64,000 nt of DNA from positions 186,001 to 250,000 of the forward strand of contig JAHBTW010000002.1 in assembly GCA_019638385.1 (NCBI GenBank), in the 5' to 3' direction. This document shows, one piece after another, positions 15,497 to 24,672 of this stretch; position 1 is the stretch's first letter, and each line of letters begins with the position of its first letter. The notes below the pieces were generated by a model that saw only the letters and a list, made by a program, of their open reading frames with translations, was not told the DNA's origin and searched no databases. The DNA is from Saprospiraceae bacterium. Its GTDB lineage: Bacteria > Bacteroidota > Bacteroidia > Chitinophagales > Saprospiraceae. The translations under genes were made by a program, and so were the position numbers.

Positions 15497-15686
15497 TACG
15501 GTCCATTTTGAGGTTGTTCCATTTTTGATGGGTAGGTATTGCTATTGAATTATTTTCAAATTTCGCAATGCCATCTTACGCATAACCCCATAAAGCCGGA
15601 CCATGATCGTCTATATTCCTCCATAAAACAGGCCGATTTAAGTGCTTGAATTGGCCATATCTTTTCACTCATCAATTCCTTGCTCT

Positions 15687-16364
15687 ATGAAAACGGCGTT
15701 TACATTTCTTGTTATGCTCTTTGCGGCTGCTACGGCCTGTACTCAATCCAATATTTTGGATACGGAGCTTCCCAAGTGGGAAATAGGGGCAGATTTTTTA
15801 ACCTTTATTGATACAACCGGACATTTCCAAAGCTACCTGATCGTGAAAAAACGCATAGGTGATCGGGCTAAGCTGCGGTCGAGAATCGGGTTTACCTTTG
15901 AGGAAAGAAGAAATCGTCCGAATAATTTCCCGGAGACCAATCTCCTTTCCGGAGGCCCATTTGGTTTTTTGGGCAGCATTGGAGTTGAACAATATGTAAA
16001 CACGGGCAGAGCTTCTTTTTTTATTGGTGCAGAGGGAGTCTATTCTATATACCGGCAGTGGGGAAGGGATGATACCGATACGCGCCCCCATGCCAGTCCT
16101 CCTACCATTAGGAAGTATAGGCAGTACTATTCAAATCAATATTTTGGAATACATCTATTGACAGGAATGTCTGTACGAGTATTAGATAGATTTGCTATTT
16201 CTTTCGAGGGCGCGCTCAGATTAGCTTATCGAAGGGAGTACAATAATGCAGACACTTGGACAGGAGATCCTCTTGTTTTAGCTTCCTCTGGCGGACGCAC
16301 GCTGAAAAGATATATAGCTGATTTCAGGCCTCTTTCTTCGGTTTATTTCATTTATGAATTTTAA
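15687..16364 (+). CDS. Predicted outer membrane beta-barrel protein
   Basis: A 225-residue protein of unknown function. The ATG at 15687 starts a signal peptide (MKTAFTFLVMLFAAATACTQ). The body alternates polar and aromatic residues in strands that look like a small outer membrane barrel (YLIVKKRIGDRAKLRSRIGF, ASFFIGAEGVYSIYRQW, LDRFAISFEGALRLAYRREY) and ends on an aromatic residue (SVYFIYEF), as barrels commonly do. Its 3' end overlaps an in-frame ATG of the next gene, whose better start is 11 bases downstream. The DNA is more A+T-rich than the genes before it. Confidence 0.6.
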   Translation: MKTAFTFLVMLFAAATACTQSNILDTELPKWEIGADFLTFIDTTGHFQSYLIVKKRIGDRAKLRSRIGFTFEERRNRPNNFPETNLLSGGPFGFLGSIGVEQYVNTGRASFFIGAEGVYSIYRQWGRDDTDTRPHASPPTIRKYRQYYSNQYFGIHLLTGMSVRVLDRFAISFEGALRLAYRREYNNADTWTGDPLVLASSGGRTLKRYIADFRPLSSVYFIYEF

Positions 16365-16374
16365 AAACTCAATC

Positions 16375-18126
16375 ATGAAAAAGATTCGCTTTTCTATTTT
16401 TCTCTTTATCCTGCTCCTTACTCATAAGATGCTTGGACAGATAAATATTTCCCCGAATGCGGAAGTCTTTGCAATTTGTCCTCTGATAGAAACAGAATTC
16501 ACGCTTAGCGGCATTCCGACCAATTGCACCATGTTTGTAATTGAGCTTACAGCGGGAACCCTTGCAGCAAATACTTCCCTCGTGGTAAATGGAAATAAAT
16601 TCAAATTAGTGCCGGCTGATTTACCACAAGAGCTGACCGTGCGGATTAGACCTTTGCCAAATGAAACATGTGTCAGTACGACCGATTTCAAAATTCCTGT
16701 TCGTTCCATTAATGGACAAGCACCTACTTTTACCGGCTGCCAAAACATTGTATTAGGAAGAAGCGAAAGTTTTAATTTGACTGCTAAATTGGATTATTCA
16801 TACGCCGGTACGAGCGATCAAAAGGAGGTGCGTGAGTACGAGTGGGAAATATCGGCAGGCGGCAACAACTGGAATTTGACGACTATCAATCAACCGGGAG
16901 TTATGAGAAAAATAGCACAGGTTGTAACAGACATACAAAGCGATGCCACCATTCGGGTACGCGCCGTGAGCCATTGCGGAAGACCGAGCGACTTTTCAAA
17001 TTGCATAATTGTCCGCTTTGTGGAGCCCCCCTGTCCAATTATCGGAGGGCCTGATTTTGTGATATGCGAAGACACTGCGCCCATCGGCATGTTGGCTACT
17101 GTGCCCCAAGGGCTACAAGGTTATACTTTTCACTGGACTTATCCCTCCGGATGGAATGGAACACCTCAGGGACCGGCAGGTGTAGTGTCCCCCAACGGTC
17201 TGAACGGTGGAACGGTGCTCTTAGAAGCCAGAGCTTTCGGGAGGGTATCCTCACCATGCACAAAGGAAATAAAATTGGAACCCATAGAGCCTTCTACAAT
17301 GCTCGTTGGCGATAATTTTTTGTGTGAAGATCAGCAAGGCCTTTACCTGTTGAATATTCCTCCCCCACCCAATTCCACAACTACATGGGTAGTGACGCCT
17401 TCCAATGCAACCGTTCCGTCTGCGGGTACCGGAATATCTGCTCTTATCGGGGCCAATCCGGGGTTTAACGGCAATGCTTCGATTAAGTTTTCAGTAAATA
17501 CCATTTGTAATCTGACGGCTGAACGATCGCGCACGTTTTTTGTAGGCAAACCCATAATAAGTAACGTGGCAGTAAACAGCCAAATGGGAACGATTATACC
17601 AATTTGCCCCAACGATGGTTTAGGAAGCCATTATATTACGCTGGCGGTAGCAGGAGATTTCGATAATTGTGTAGAATGGAATGATTTCGGCACTACTCAA
17701 TCCAGCCATTCCACTTGCAGCTCGTTTGATTTTACATTGCAATATAATCCGAACAATTACCCTCCGTATAATACCGTGTTTGTAAATGCTATTGCAAGTA
17801 ATGAATGTGGCTTAGTGAGTCAGAATATAATTGCCGTGCCAAGCTACCTCGCTTGCAGAAACCACTGGTATGAATTCCGAATTTCCCCGAATCCGGCCAG
17901 TACTACAGTAGATATTGAGTTGCATTTGTATAAAGATTTGGAAATTGAGAACGCACCTTTCCAATTTATTGAAGTGGCCAATAATCAGGGTAATATAATA
18001 TTGACCCGTACGGTCGAAAATGATTTTTTACAGTTGGATGTATCCCACTATCCGGATGGGTTTTATTATATCCGTACCACCATAGAAAATCAACCGATCA
18101 TAGGTAAGCTGCTGATCATGCGTTGA
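16375..18126 (+). CDS. T9SS type A sorting-domain protein (secreted, PKD-like repeats)
   Basis: A 583-residue secreted protein. The start at 16375 gives a signal peptide (MKKIRFSIFLFILLLTHKMLGQ); the in-frame ATG at 16354 would lengthen it without need. The central region carries cysteine-containing Ig/PKD-like segments (CPIIGGPDFVICEDTAPIGM, FHWTYPSGWNGTPQGPAGVV, LVGDNFLCEDQQGLYLLNIP). The last 85 residues are a T9SS C-terminal sorting domain beginning FRISPNPASTTVDIEL and ending IENQPIIGKLLIMR. The protein should be exported through the type IX system to the cell surface. Binding partner unknown. The coding DNA is notably A+T-rich. Confidence 0.82.
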   Translation: MKKIRFSIFLFILLLTHKMLGQINISPNAEVFAICPLIETEFTLSGIPTNCTMFVIELTAGTLAANTSLVVNGNKFKLVPADLPQELTVRIRPLPNETCVSTTDFKIPVRSINGQAPTFTGCQNIVLGRSESFNLTAKLDYSYAGTSDQKEVREYEWEISAGGNNWNLTTINQPGVMRKIAQVVTDIQSDATIRVRAVSHCGRPSDFSNCIIVRFVEPPCPIIGGPDFVICEDTAPIGMLATVPQGLQGYTFHWTYPSGWNGTPQGPAGVVSPNGLNGGTVLLEARAFGRVSSPCTKEIKLEPIEPSTMLVGDNFLCEDQQGLYLLNIPPPPNSTTTWVVTPSNATVPSAGTGISALIGANPGFNGNASIKFSVNTICNLTAERSRTFFVGKPIISNVAVNSQMGTIIPICPNDGLGSHYITLAVAGDFDNCVEWNDFGTTQSSHSTCSSFDFTLQYNPNNYPPYNTVFVNAIASNECGLVSQNIIAVPSYLACRNHWYEFRISPNPASTTVDIELHLYKDLEIENAPFQFIEVANNQGNIILTRTVENDFLQLDVSHYPDGFYYIRTTIENQPIIGKLLIMR

Positions 18127-18131
18127 ATGAA

Positions 18132-18187
18132 AAACATGAGTCATCCCTAACATGGAGTCTATTCAAAAATCGGGATGACTCATGTTT
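18132..18187 (+). terminator. Perfect 16-bp hairpin after the T9SS cargo gene
   Basis: AAACATGAGTCATCCC at 18132-18147 is fully complementary to 18172-18187 with a 24-base loop, beginning 6 bases after the stop at 18126. There is no T-tract, but position and stem strength suggest termination or mRNA 3' end protection. Confidence 0.6.
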
Positions 18188-18399
18188 CAGGGCTTCACCG
18201 TCTGTGAAACTCGAAAGAAATGGGTACGCCGCAGCTTACCCATTCTTTGTTGTATTAGTCCTACGGAGTATGCCCATCAGTAGCGCAATTTGTTATTCAC
18301 ACATGTCCTGCTGCCAGGGCAATCGCATTTTGCTTTACGGTTACGAATCCTGAAAGGCTTCGCAACCGAACGCCACTTTAACCTTAATCCCTTTATCCT

Positions 18400-19632
18400 T
18401 TAACCTTTAGCCCCTCCAGCCCTTTCTCCTTTAAAAGCCACTACAAAAATAACCACGATGACCGCCGCAATACCGGAAGGAATGAGCCAGATGTTTCTCC
18501 AGGCGTGCGAGCCGTCGGCCAGCAGGTAAGCATCGGATACCAGGCCGGCTACCCAAAAACCGATGAGCATGCCCACGCCGTAGGTGGCCAATGTGATAAG
18601 TCCCTGCGCGGCGCTTTTGTATTTCTCGCCGGCTTTGGAGTCCGTATAAATCTGACCTGACACGAAGAAGAAATCATAACAGATACCGTGCAGCGCAATG
18701 CCGAGGAGCAACATATACAGTCCGCCGCCGGCATCGCCGAACGCAAACAGCGCATAGCGCAGCACCCAGGCCAACATGCCTACCAGCAAGGTCTTTTTGA
18801 TGCCGTATCGCTTGAAAAAAATGGGCAACAACAGCATGAAGAGCACCTCGGAGATTTGCCCAATGGTCATTTTACCGGTCGGATTCGTCACGCCGATTTC
18901 AGACAAAAAAGGATTGGCATTTTGGTAGTAAAAGGCGAGCGGGATACAAATCAAAATGGAGGAGATGAAAAAGATGGCGAAGTTGCGGTCTTTGAGCAGT
19001 TGGAGCGCGTCTAAGCCGAGCATTTCCGATACCTTCATCTTTTCGCCTTTGGTTCTTTTCGGCGGCGTGGCCGGCAGGAAAAAACTGAGCACGCCCAGTA
19101 CCAGCGAAGCAATGGACGCCATGAGGAAGGTGTTTTTCAGCATCCCCGCTTCGACATTGCCTTTGCTGTCCCACAGGAAGGCGTAGCTGATGGCCAGTCC
19201 GGCTACGATCCAGCCCACCGTGCCCCACACCCGGATGACGGAAAACTCCTTCGCGGGATCTTTCATCTGATTGAACGACACGGAGTTGACCAAGGCCAGT
19301 GTGGGCATGTACAACACCATGTAAATGAACACATAAGGATAAAAAGCGGCGAAGTTGTCGGACTTAAACATGAGGTACATCAGCCCCGCGCCGCAGAGGT
19401 GCAGGATGCCGAGAATGCGCTCTGCGTTGAAGTACTTGTCGGCAATCAGCCCGATGATGAACGGCGCTATGATAGCCCCGAACGATTGGGTGGAAAAGGC
19501 TGCCGCCGTTTGTGCGCCCGATGCGCCGAGATTAGCCCCCAGAAAGGTGCCCAATGTTACAAACCACGCGCCCCAAATAAAAAATTCGAGGAACATCATG
19601 GCGGAGAGTTGGATGTAAGTGCCGGTTTTCAT
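18400..19632 (-). CDS. MFS transporter, nucleoside:H+ symporter-like
   Basis: A 410-residue inner membrane transporter with about 12 hydrophobic segments. The N-terminus (YIQLSAMMFLEFFIWGAWFV, then FIIGLIADKYFNAERIL) and EFSVIRVWGTVGWIVAGL match the Nuc_H_symport (NupG/XapB) branch of the major facilitator superfamily. That family moves nucleosides, and Bacteroidota relatives near carbohydrate genes may carry sugars. The gene lies 76 bases downstream of the large DUF1080 lipoprotein on the same strand, which supports uptake of a product released from a glycan. A purine-rich tract follows the stop. Confidence 0.85.
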   Translation of the reverse strand: MKTGTYIQLSAMMFLEFFIWGAWFVTLGTFLGANLGASGAQTAAAFSTQSFGAIIAPFIIGLIADKYFNAERILGILHLCGAGLMYLMFKSDNFAAFYPYVFIYMVLYMPTLALVNSVSFNQMKDPAKEFSVIRVWGTVGWIVAGLAISYAFLWDSKGNVEAGMLKNTFLMASIASLVLGVLSFFLPATPPKRTKGEKMKVSEMLGLDALQLLKDRNFAIFFISSILICIPLAFYYQNANPFLSEIGVTNPTGKMTIGQISEVLFMLLLPIFFKRYGIKKTLLVGMLAWVLRYALFAFGDAGGGLYMLLLGIALHGICYDFFFVSGQIYTDSKAGEKYKSAAQGLITLATYGVGMLIGFWVAGLVSDAYLLADGSHAWRNIWLIPSGIAAVIVVIFVVAFKGERAGGAKG

Positions 19633-19651
19633 GCGTTTTGTTGTTTGTTGT

Positions 19652-19706
19652 TAGCTACGAGCTATAAGTTTACTGATAACTCGAAGCTCGCAGCTCGAAG
19701 CTTAAA
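19652..19706. repeat. Intergenic repeat family A (GCTCGCAGCTC type), copy 1
   Basis: A segment built from variants of GAAGCTCGCAGCTCGAAGC next to an inverted, degenerate arm TAGCTACGAGCTATAAG. Similar segments occur at 39811-39888 and 48361-48420. Here it lies in the 76-base gap between the DUF1080 lipoprotein and the MFS gene. Confidence 0.5.
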
Positions 19707-19708
19707 GT

Positions 19709-22700
19709 TTAATCCAGTATTTTAATCTTAATATTCCTATACCACACCGGGTCGCCATGATCCTGGAGGCAGAGGTGGCCTTTGCGCACCGTGCCGAATC
19801 CGGGCATGTCTTTAAATTTGGAAGCGGCAATCATTTTGCGCCATTGGTCGGTCCACATTTCGGTTTCTACTACTTTGCGGCCGTTGAGCCAGTGTTCCAG
19901 CTTGCCTTTGTTCACCACGAGGCGAACGCGGTTCCATTCGCCGGCCGGTTTCACGGTTTCGTATTTGCACTCAATGAGGTCGTAGAGATCGCCGGCGCGG
20001 TGGGTGCGGATTTTGGCATCGGGGTGACAGGTGTTGTCGAGCACCTGCATTTCCGGGCCGGTTTGCCAGGGGTATTGATACTTGTCGGATTCCTCCACGT
20101 TGTAGATGATGCCGCTGTTGCCGCAAGGTCCGATTTTCCACTCTAAGCGCAGTTCGTAGTTTTCAAACACACCGTCGGTGATGATGTCGCCGCCATCGGG
20201 GGCCTGCCAGCCGCCGTCGGGGTTCTTTTGGGCGTCTAAGTGAATGGCGCCGTCGTCAATTTTCCAACTGGAGCCGATGGTTTTTTTGCCGTAGTTGCGC
20301 CATCCTTTGAAGGATTGCCCGTCGAAGAGGAGCTTCCAGCCGGCTTTGCGCTCTGCTTCAGATAGCGTATTGACAGGCGTCGGCGCCGGCGCGGCGCGTT
20401 TGAAGCCGGGCAGGTTCTGCGGAATGCGGTTCATGGTGTACCAGGCTTCGGTGCTCCACAGTTCCAGACCGCCGTCGCCGGTCCACCAGTAAGGCAGGCG
20501 CAGATACACGAGGTGATTTTCCTTCATCCCCTCCAGTTCGAGGAACACCTTGCGGCGATCTTCGGAAACATTGGCAGATTTGACCTTGAGGTTTTTCTGG
20601 TCCAATTTCGGACCGCCGTATTCATTGGTGGGCAGGTAGTACCATTGCTGCACGTTGTAGGCGGCGGCATCCCAGCCGAGGCCCTCTTCTATCGGCGCGG
20701 TGAATTCTATTTCTACCCCGTCGGTGCGGGCACGAACGGCCAGCATTTCAAACACAGGGTTGCTGTTGTATTGGAGCCGCTGCAGGCCGTACCAATATTT
20801 GCCGTATTGCTGCCAGTTGCCGGGGTTGCCGATGCCGCCGATGTATAGCGAGCCGTCCGGCCCCCACACCATGCGATTCACACCCGCTTCTAAGCCCTGA
20901 ATGAACCGGAACACTACGCCCTGATATTCGCCGCCGACTTTTTCCACAAACACCCGCTTCACGCCGCCGTGCGTCACCTCGCCGTGTATCATCTGGCCTT
21001 TGTAGGGGCCGTCGTTGAGGAAGATGGGGGTGGAGGGAGAGTTACCGATTTCGTCTTGCGGCAGCCACACTACCGGCAATTTGAGTGGAAGGCCGGCCAC
21101 GCGGGCAGAATCAACGGCGCGCGAGCCAAAAAACGCTCCTTTGCTGACGTGCAGTATTTTGCTGGAAGGCAGCCAATCGCCCTGATTATCAGCGATAAAA
21201 ATCTCGTCGTCCACGCCGATGCCCACGCCGTTGGGGGTGCGCAGCCCTTCGGCCACTATTTCCATTTTTCCGCTGTCTTTGTTGATGCGGATGGCTTTGC
21301 CCCTGTCGGGAATTTGCGGGTTGGCGCTCGCTCCGCCGGGCAGAATAGCAATGGCCAAAGCGGCGTAAAACCAGCCTTCCTTGTAGGCTATGCCGAAGGA
21401 GAACTCGTGGAAGTTGGCCGATACTTTCCAGTCGTTGCACACGGTGTAGTACTCGTCAATGATATCGTCGCCGTTGTGGTCAATGAGTTTGGTAAGCTCT
21501 TGTTTTTGCAACACATAAATATCGCCGTCCACTACTTTCAGTCCGAGCGGTTCAGCCAGGCCGTTGGCGATTTTTTTCACTTTTATTTTTTCGGGGTCGT
21601 CGCCCAATACGCCGTCCAACACATACACGCCGCCGTCGGCATCCCAGGTACTGACCACTAAGCGCCCGTCGGGCAGCAAATCCATACCGCCTACTTTGGG
21701 CAGGAAGGTGGAAGGTCGGGCCTGATGAAGGCTATATGAAGGGTGTACCGCTTCGAGCGGAGCGCCGTCGCCGGGTATTTTGGGGCCGCCGCTCAGGCTC
21801 GTGGCCACAGCGCCGGTTCCCGGTTCCTGATCGCGATGGTGGAGGAACGCCATAGCCGGTACGGAACTGAACTCTCCTTTGGTGTCGAATGAACTCCACT
21901 CGAAGAAGATGGCTTTACCGCCGCCGCCCTGGAAATAATCAATGCGGAAAGGGTGAAATCCGACTTCGAGCGCCACTTCGCCGTCTTTAGGGGTATCGCC
22001 GTGGAGGCCGTCGTGGTCTACGATGAGTTTGTCGCCGATGTAGAGTTGGGAGCCGTCGTCGCTTTTGAGGCGGAAGAGGTAGTTGTTCGTTTTGGGAATG
22101 CGTAGGTAGCCCTCAATGCGAACCGCAAAGTTATCGCTGAGCGGCCCGAAATCGCCGCTGCTCATTTTTACATCAGGCAGGACTCCGGCGAAAACCGGAT
22201 CGGCTTTGAAATTGACATCGGCCAATTTCGTGAGCGTTTTATCCGACACCCACACGGTCACTCTGGCGCCGGGCATCAGATCGGATTCGGAAAGGCCGCC
22301 CTCGGCGCTCGCCGCATCGGTCACTGTGGATGTTGCTTTGGCTTGCGCCATAAAGGCCGCTTCCTCCACTGCATCCAGCTCCATGATGTATGCTACCATC
22401 GCCTCCAGGTCGGCATCGGCTACTTCGGGGTGGGCATTCATCAGCGCTTCTCCCCACACGCCGGAGCCGCCGAGCTTCACTTTTCCAACGAGCATGGCGC
22501 GGTTTTCCGGTGAGTTGATATACCGCTTCGCCACATCCACATAAGCTGGACCGATGGTCTTTACATACGTATTGTGGCAGGTTTTGCAATCGTTGCGGGC
22601 GATGAGCCGGAAGCCCAGCGGGAGTTCTGCCTCCTCTTCTGCACCTTCTATTTTGTTGGGATTCGCTATCGTGGGCGGCGTAAATAACGCAGCCAAACGA

Positions 22701-23386
22701 GTCGTCCCGTTAGGGTTCAACGTCAGTACGGCATCCAGGTCGAGCACCTCCCGGTCACGGATTGTTCGGGACGCGGATGTTCCGAGGGCGAGTTTGCCGT
22801 CGGTTTGAATATTGGTGGAATGCACAATGGAACTGAGGTTGAACTGGAATTGCAACTCCGCGCCTGCGGGCAGGTTTTTTACCAAAAACACGCGCTCCAT
22901 CCCCGCTTGCCCACCGTCATTAGTGAGGTATTCCGGCTGCTCCTGAATGGTCACCACAGCGCCGTCGTCCAAAACCAATTCGGAATTGATGCTCAGCTTC
23001 CTTTTTTTATCGAAGCGATGCCCCCTGTATTGAATGCGCGGCGTTTGCTCCTTTCCGTTGAGGAACACCTTCCAGGGCCGGTCGTATTTGTTCTCAAAAT
23101 AAGCATCGCCGAGGGTACTGGGCTGAGGGCCGTGCGCCGTGGTATATACGGCGCCGTCGAAGTTGACGCCGCCCTTCCACACCTTGTATATACTGCCGGT
23201 TTCGGCACTATAAGCGGCCCACACGTCATCGTGCAGGGCTACGGTGAGCATGCGCGCTTTGTCATCTAATACGGATCGGAATACCCAAGGATCGTGCGGG
23301 CGCTGAACAGACGATTCTTTCTTGCTGCAACTCCAGGACGCAACGGCGAGGAGAAGCAATACGTAGTGGTTAAATCTCATGAGCAA
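19709..23386 (-). CDS. Multidomain lipoprotein: cytochrome c, PA14, beta-propeller, DUF1080
   Basis: A 1225-residue lipoprotein; the lipobox ASWSC places the lipidated cysteine at residue 20. An N-terminal beta-rich region is followed by a cytochrome c domain with haem motif CKTCH (Cys267, Cys270, His271) and a likely distal methionine in GEALMNAHPE. Next come a PA14 domain (about 378-520; DNFAVRIEGYLRIPKTNNYL, FRLKSDDGSQLYIGDKLI), a sugar-dehydrogenase-like propeller (GGMDLLPDGRLVVSTWDADG, GLRTPNGVGIGVDDEIFIAD) and, from about 1000, a DUF1080 domain (WKLLFDGQSFKGWRNYG, CGNSGIIYNV). DUF1080 proteins include 3-keto-disaccharide hydrolases. The combination suggests a surface or periplasmic enzyme that oxidises a glycan, passes electrons to its own haem and cleaves the keto-sugar; that linkage is inference. 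Confidence 0.85.
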   Translation of the reverse strand: MLMRFNHYVLLLLAVASWSCSKKESSVQRPHDPWVFRSVLDDKARMLTVALHDDVWAAYSAETGSIYKVWKGGVNFDGAVYTTAHGPQPSTLGDAYFENKYDRPWKVFLNGKEQTPRIQYRGHRFDKKRKLSINSELVLDDGAVVTIQEQPEYLTNDGGQAGMERVFLVKNLPAGAELQFQFNLSSIVHSTNIQTDGKLALGTSASRTIRDREVLDLDAVLTLNPNGTTRLAALFTPPTIANPNKIEGAEEEAELPLGFRLIARNDCKTCHNTYVKTIGPAYVDVAKRYINSPENRAMLVGKVKLGGSGVWGEALMNAHPEVADADLEAMVAYIMELDAVEEAAFMAQAKATSTVTDAASAEGGLSESDLMPGARVTVWVSDKTLTKLADVNFKADPVFAGVLPDVKMSSGDFGPLSDNFAVRIEGYLRIPKTNNYLFRLKSDDGSQLYIGDKLIVDHDGLHGDTPKDGEVALEVGFHPFRIDYFQGGGGKAIFFEWSSFDTKGEFSSVPAMAFLHHRDQEPGTGAVATSLSGGPKIPGDGAPLEAVHPSYSLHQARPSTFLPKVGGMDLLPDGRLVVSTWDADGGVYVLDGVLGDDPEKIKVKKIANGLAEPLGLKVVDGDIYVLQKQELTKLIDHNGDDIIDEYYTVCNDWKVSANFHEFSFGIAYKEGWFYAALAIAILPGGASANPQIPDRGKAIRINKDSGKMEIVAEGLRTPNGVGIGVDDEIFIADNQGDWLPSSKILHVSKGAFFGSRAVDSARVAGLPLKLPVVWLPQDEIGNSPSTPIFLNDGPYKGQMIHGEVTHGGVKRVFVEKVGGEYQGVVFRFIQGLEAGVNRMVWGPDGSLYIGGIGNPGNWQQYGKYWYGLQRLQYNSNPVFEMLAVRARTDGVEIEFTAPIEEGLGWDAAAYNVQQWYYLPTNEYGGPKLDQKNLKVKSANVSEDRRKVFLELEGMKENHLVYLRLPYWWTGDGGLELWSTEAWYTMNRIPQNLPGFKRAAPAPTPVNTLSEAERKAGWKLLFDGQSFKGWRNYGKKTIGSSWKIDDGAIHLDAQKNPDGGWQAPDGGDIITDGVFENYELRLEWKIGPCGNSGIIYNVEESDKYQYPWQTGPEMQVLDNTCHPDAKIRTHRAGDLYDLIECKYETVKPAGEWNRVRLVVNKGKLEHWLNGRKVVETEMWTDQWRKMIAASKFKDMPGFGTVRKGHLCLQDHGDPVWYRNIKIKILD

Positions 23387-23460
23387 ATTAGGTTTCTTGT
23401 GGGAGCGAATTTAAAGCGAATCCCACGAGGAAACCTACCAACCTGTAAAAAATTATTTTG

Positions 23461-24597
23461 CTATCGCGGATTGGCCACAATCAGCGGCCCGGCAGAGACG
23501 ATATTTCCGGCGCTGCCGGTTACCCGGAATGCGTGTATTCCCGAACGAAGCGCGGATATATCCAACGGCAAAACGGTCTTCCCTTCTGCATCGAACGAGC
23601 GGTGGAGTACCCGCTGCCCCAGTGCGTTGAACAGGGTAATTTGATACCGGTCGCGAGGCATGTTCGCCCATTCCACCTGTAGCAAACCGGAAGCCGGGTT
23701 GGGATAAAAACGTACGGCTGCCTGTTGCGCGGCCAGGTCGCCTGTGCTGGAAACCGGACTGTTGTATTTGAATTGTGCGAAAAGTACTTCGCCGGTTTCG
23801 TGGTCGGCGGTAATGACGGCAATGGGTTCTTTGGCCGTGTTGCTAAAGAAATTGTAAGTCAGCGTAGTGTCCCGGCCAAGCCCGGCACCCGGAAGGGGGA
23901 TGAGGGCTGTGACATCCGTCCAGGGGAGGACGCTGATCTTGACATCTATGCGGGTATCGGAATATTGGGTGCGTCGTTCGCGCAATACCTCATAAGTGCC
24001 GCCCGGAATGGAGAGCGTACCCCAGCCGTCCACCACATCCGTGCGGGTAATGGCCACCCGCAGTCGGACAGAGTCCGGTTGTATCGGAAAGAGCGCAAGC
24101 AAAGCCGGCGGCAGATCGTCGGCATCGAATGCCGCGAGCAGGTTGGCACTGGTTTGGTTGATGTCGAAAAAATTCATCGGAGCGCGGCGCTCCACGAGCA
24201 CGGGGTTGAACGGCGTAACCACATTGATGCCGAAGTTGAGCGGATCGGCGCCGGCAAACCCCACCAGCTCATAGGCCGTAGGCGTAACGCGGTAGTAATT
24301 CTCGCCATTCTGGTTGGCCGGCACTACGATAGTGGCCGAGGGGAAGGCTGCCGAATTTTGGCCCTCAGCCGCTGCTCGGATAGCAAGCGTCCGCAGAAAT
24401 CCGGATTCGAGGGAAGTGAAATCCCATATTTGAGTGCCACCCGGAGGCGTGATGGCGATGCCGGTGGGAGCATTGTCGGTAGCGATTCGAAGCGTGTCGC
24501 CTATGGCCGGAAAACTTGCATTGGTAACGGTGATTTGGCCGGTAAGGCTCAGGCTTGTTGTCAAAATAAACAGGAGGCTGATAAAGATTCGGTTCAT
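23461..24597 (-). CDS. T9SS type A sorting-domain protein
   Basis: A 378-residue secreted protein with a signal peptide (MNRIFISLLFILTTSLSLTGQ). The body is beta-rich with no recognised enzyme motif (TNASFPAIGDTLRIATDNAP, GGTQIWDFTSLESGFLRTLA). The C-terminal 75 residues are a type IX secretion sorting domain (VRFYPNPASGLLQVEWANMP, RYQITLFNALGQRVLHRSFD, LRSGIHAFRVTGSAGNIVSA). It precedes the DUF1080 lipoprotein by 74 bases on the same strand and may be co-transcribed with it from the promoter at 24638-24672. Substrate or role unknown. Confidence 0.83.
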   Translation of the reverse strand: MNRIFISLLFILTTSLSLTGQITVTNASFPAIGDTLRIATDNAPTGIAITPPGGTQIWDFTSLESGFLRTLAIRAAAEGQNSAAFPSATIVVPANQNGENYYRVTPTAYELVGFAGADPLNFGINVVTPFNPVLVERRAPMNFFDINQTSANLLAAFDADDLPPALLALFPIQPDSVRLRVAITRTDVVDGWGTLSIPGGTYEVLRERRTQYSDTRIDVKISVLPWTDVTALIPLPGAGLGRDTTLTYNFFSNTAKEPIAVITADHETGEVLFAQFKYNSPVSSTGDLAAQQAAVRFYPNPASGLLQVEWANMPRDRYQITLFNALGQRVLHRSFDAEGKTVLPLDISALRSGIHAFRVTGSAGNIVSAGPLIVANPR

Positions 24598-24637
24598 TGC
24601 TCTTGGGTTGAAATGATTGCGGATGAAAAATCGAAAA

Positions 24638-24672
24638 CAAAGCTACAACTATTCGGGCTACAACACAACAAA
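24638..24672 (-). promoter_or_regulatory. Bacteroidota-type promoter for the T9SS cargo gene
   Basis: On the minus strand, TTTG at 24672-24669 and an exact TAnnTTTG (TAGCTTTG) at 24645-24638 with a 23-base spacer. Transcription would begin near 24631, about 34 bases before the ATG at 24597. It overlaps the 3' end of the SWIM gene. Confidence 0.55.

Larger units (their letters stand above)
15208..15686. other. Long intergenic region with hairpin, promoter and mini-ORF
   Basis: 479 bases without a recognised full-length gene. It contains a minus-strand -7 element at 15227-15234, a tight hairpin (GCGGAAC at 15256-15262, GTTCCGC at 15266-15272, 3-base loop), an A+T-rich tract, a plus-strand promoter at 15364-15399 and a 24-codon ORF at 15422-15496. 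From about 15500 to 15686 I see only a degenerate -7-like TATCTTTT near 15657 ahead of the next gene. Confidence 0.6.

Noticed and set aside
18123..18353. 76-codon open frame after the T9SS cargo gene
   Set aside because: It spans the terminator hairpin at 18132-18187 and has no protein-like pattern.
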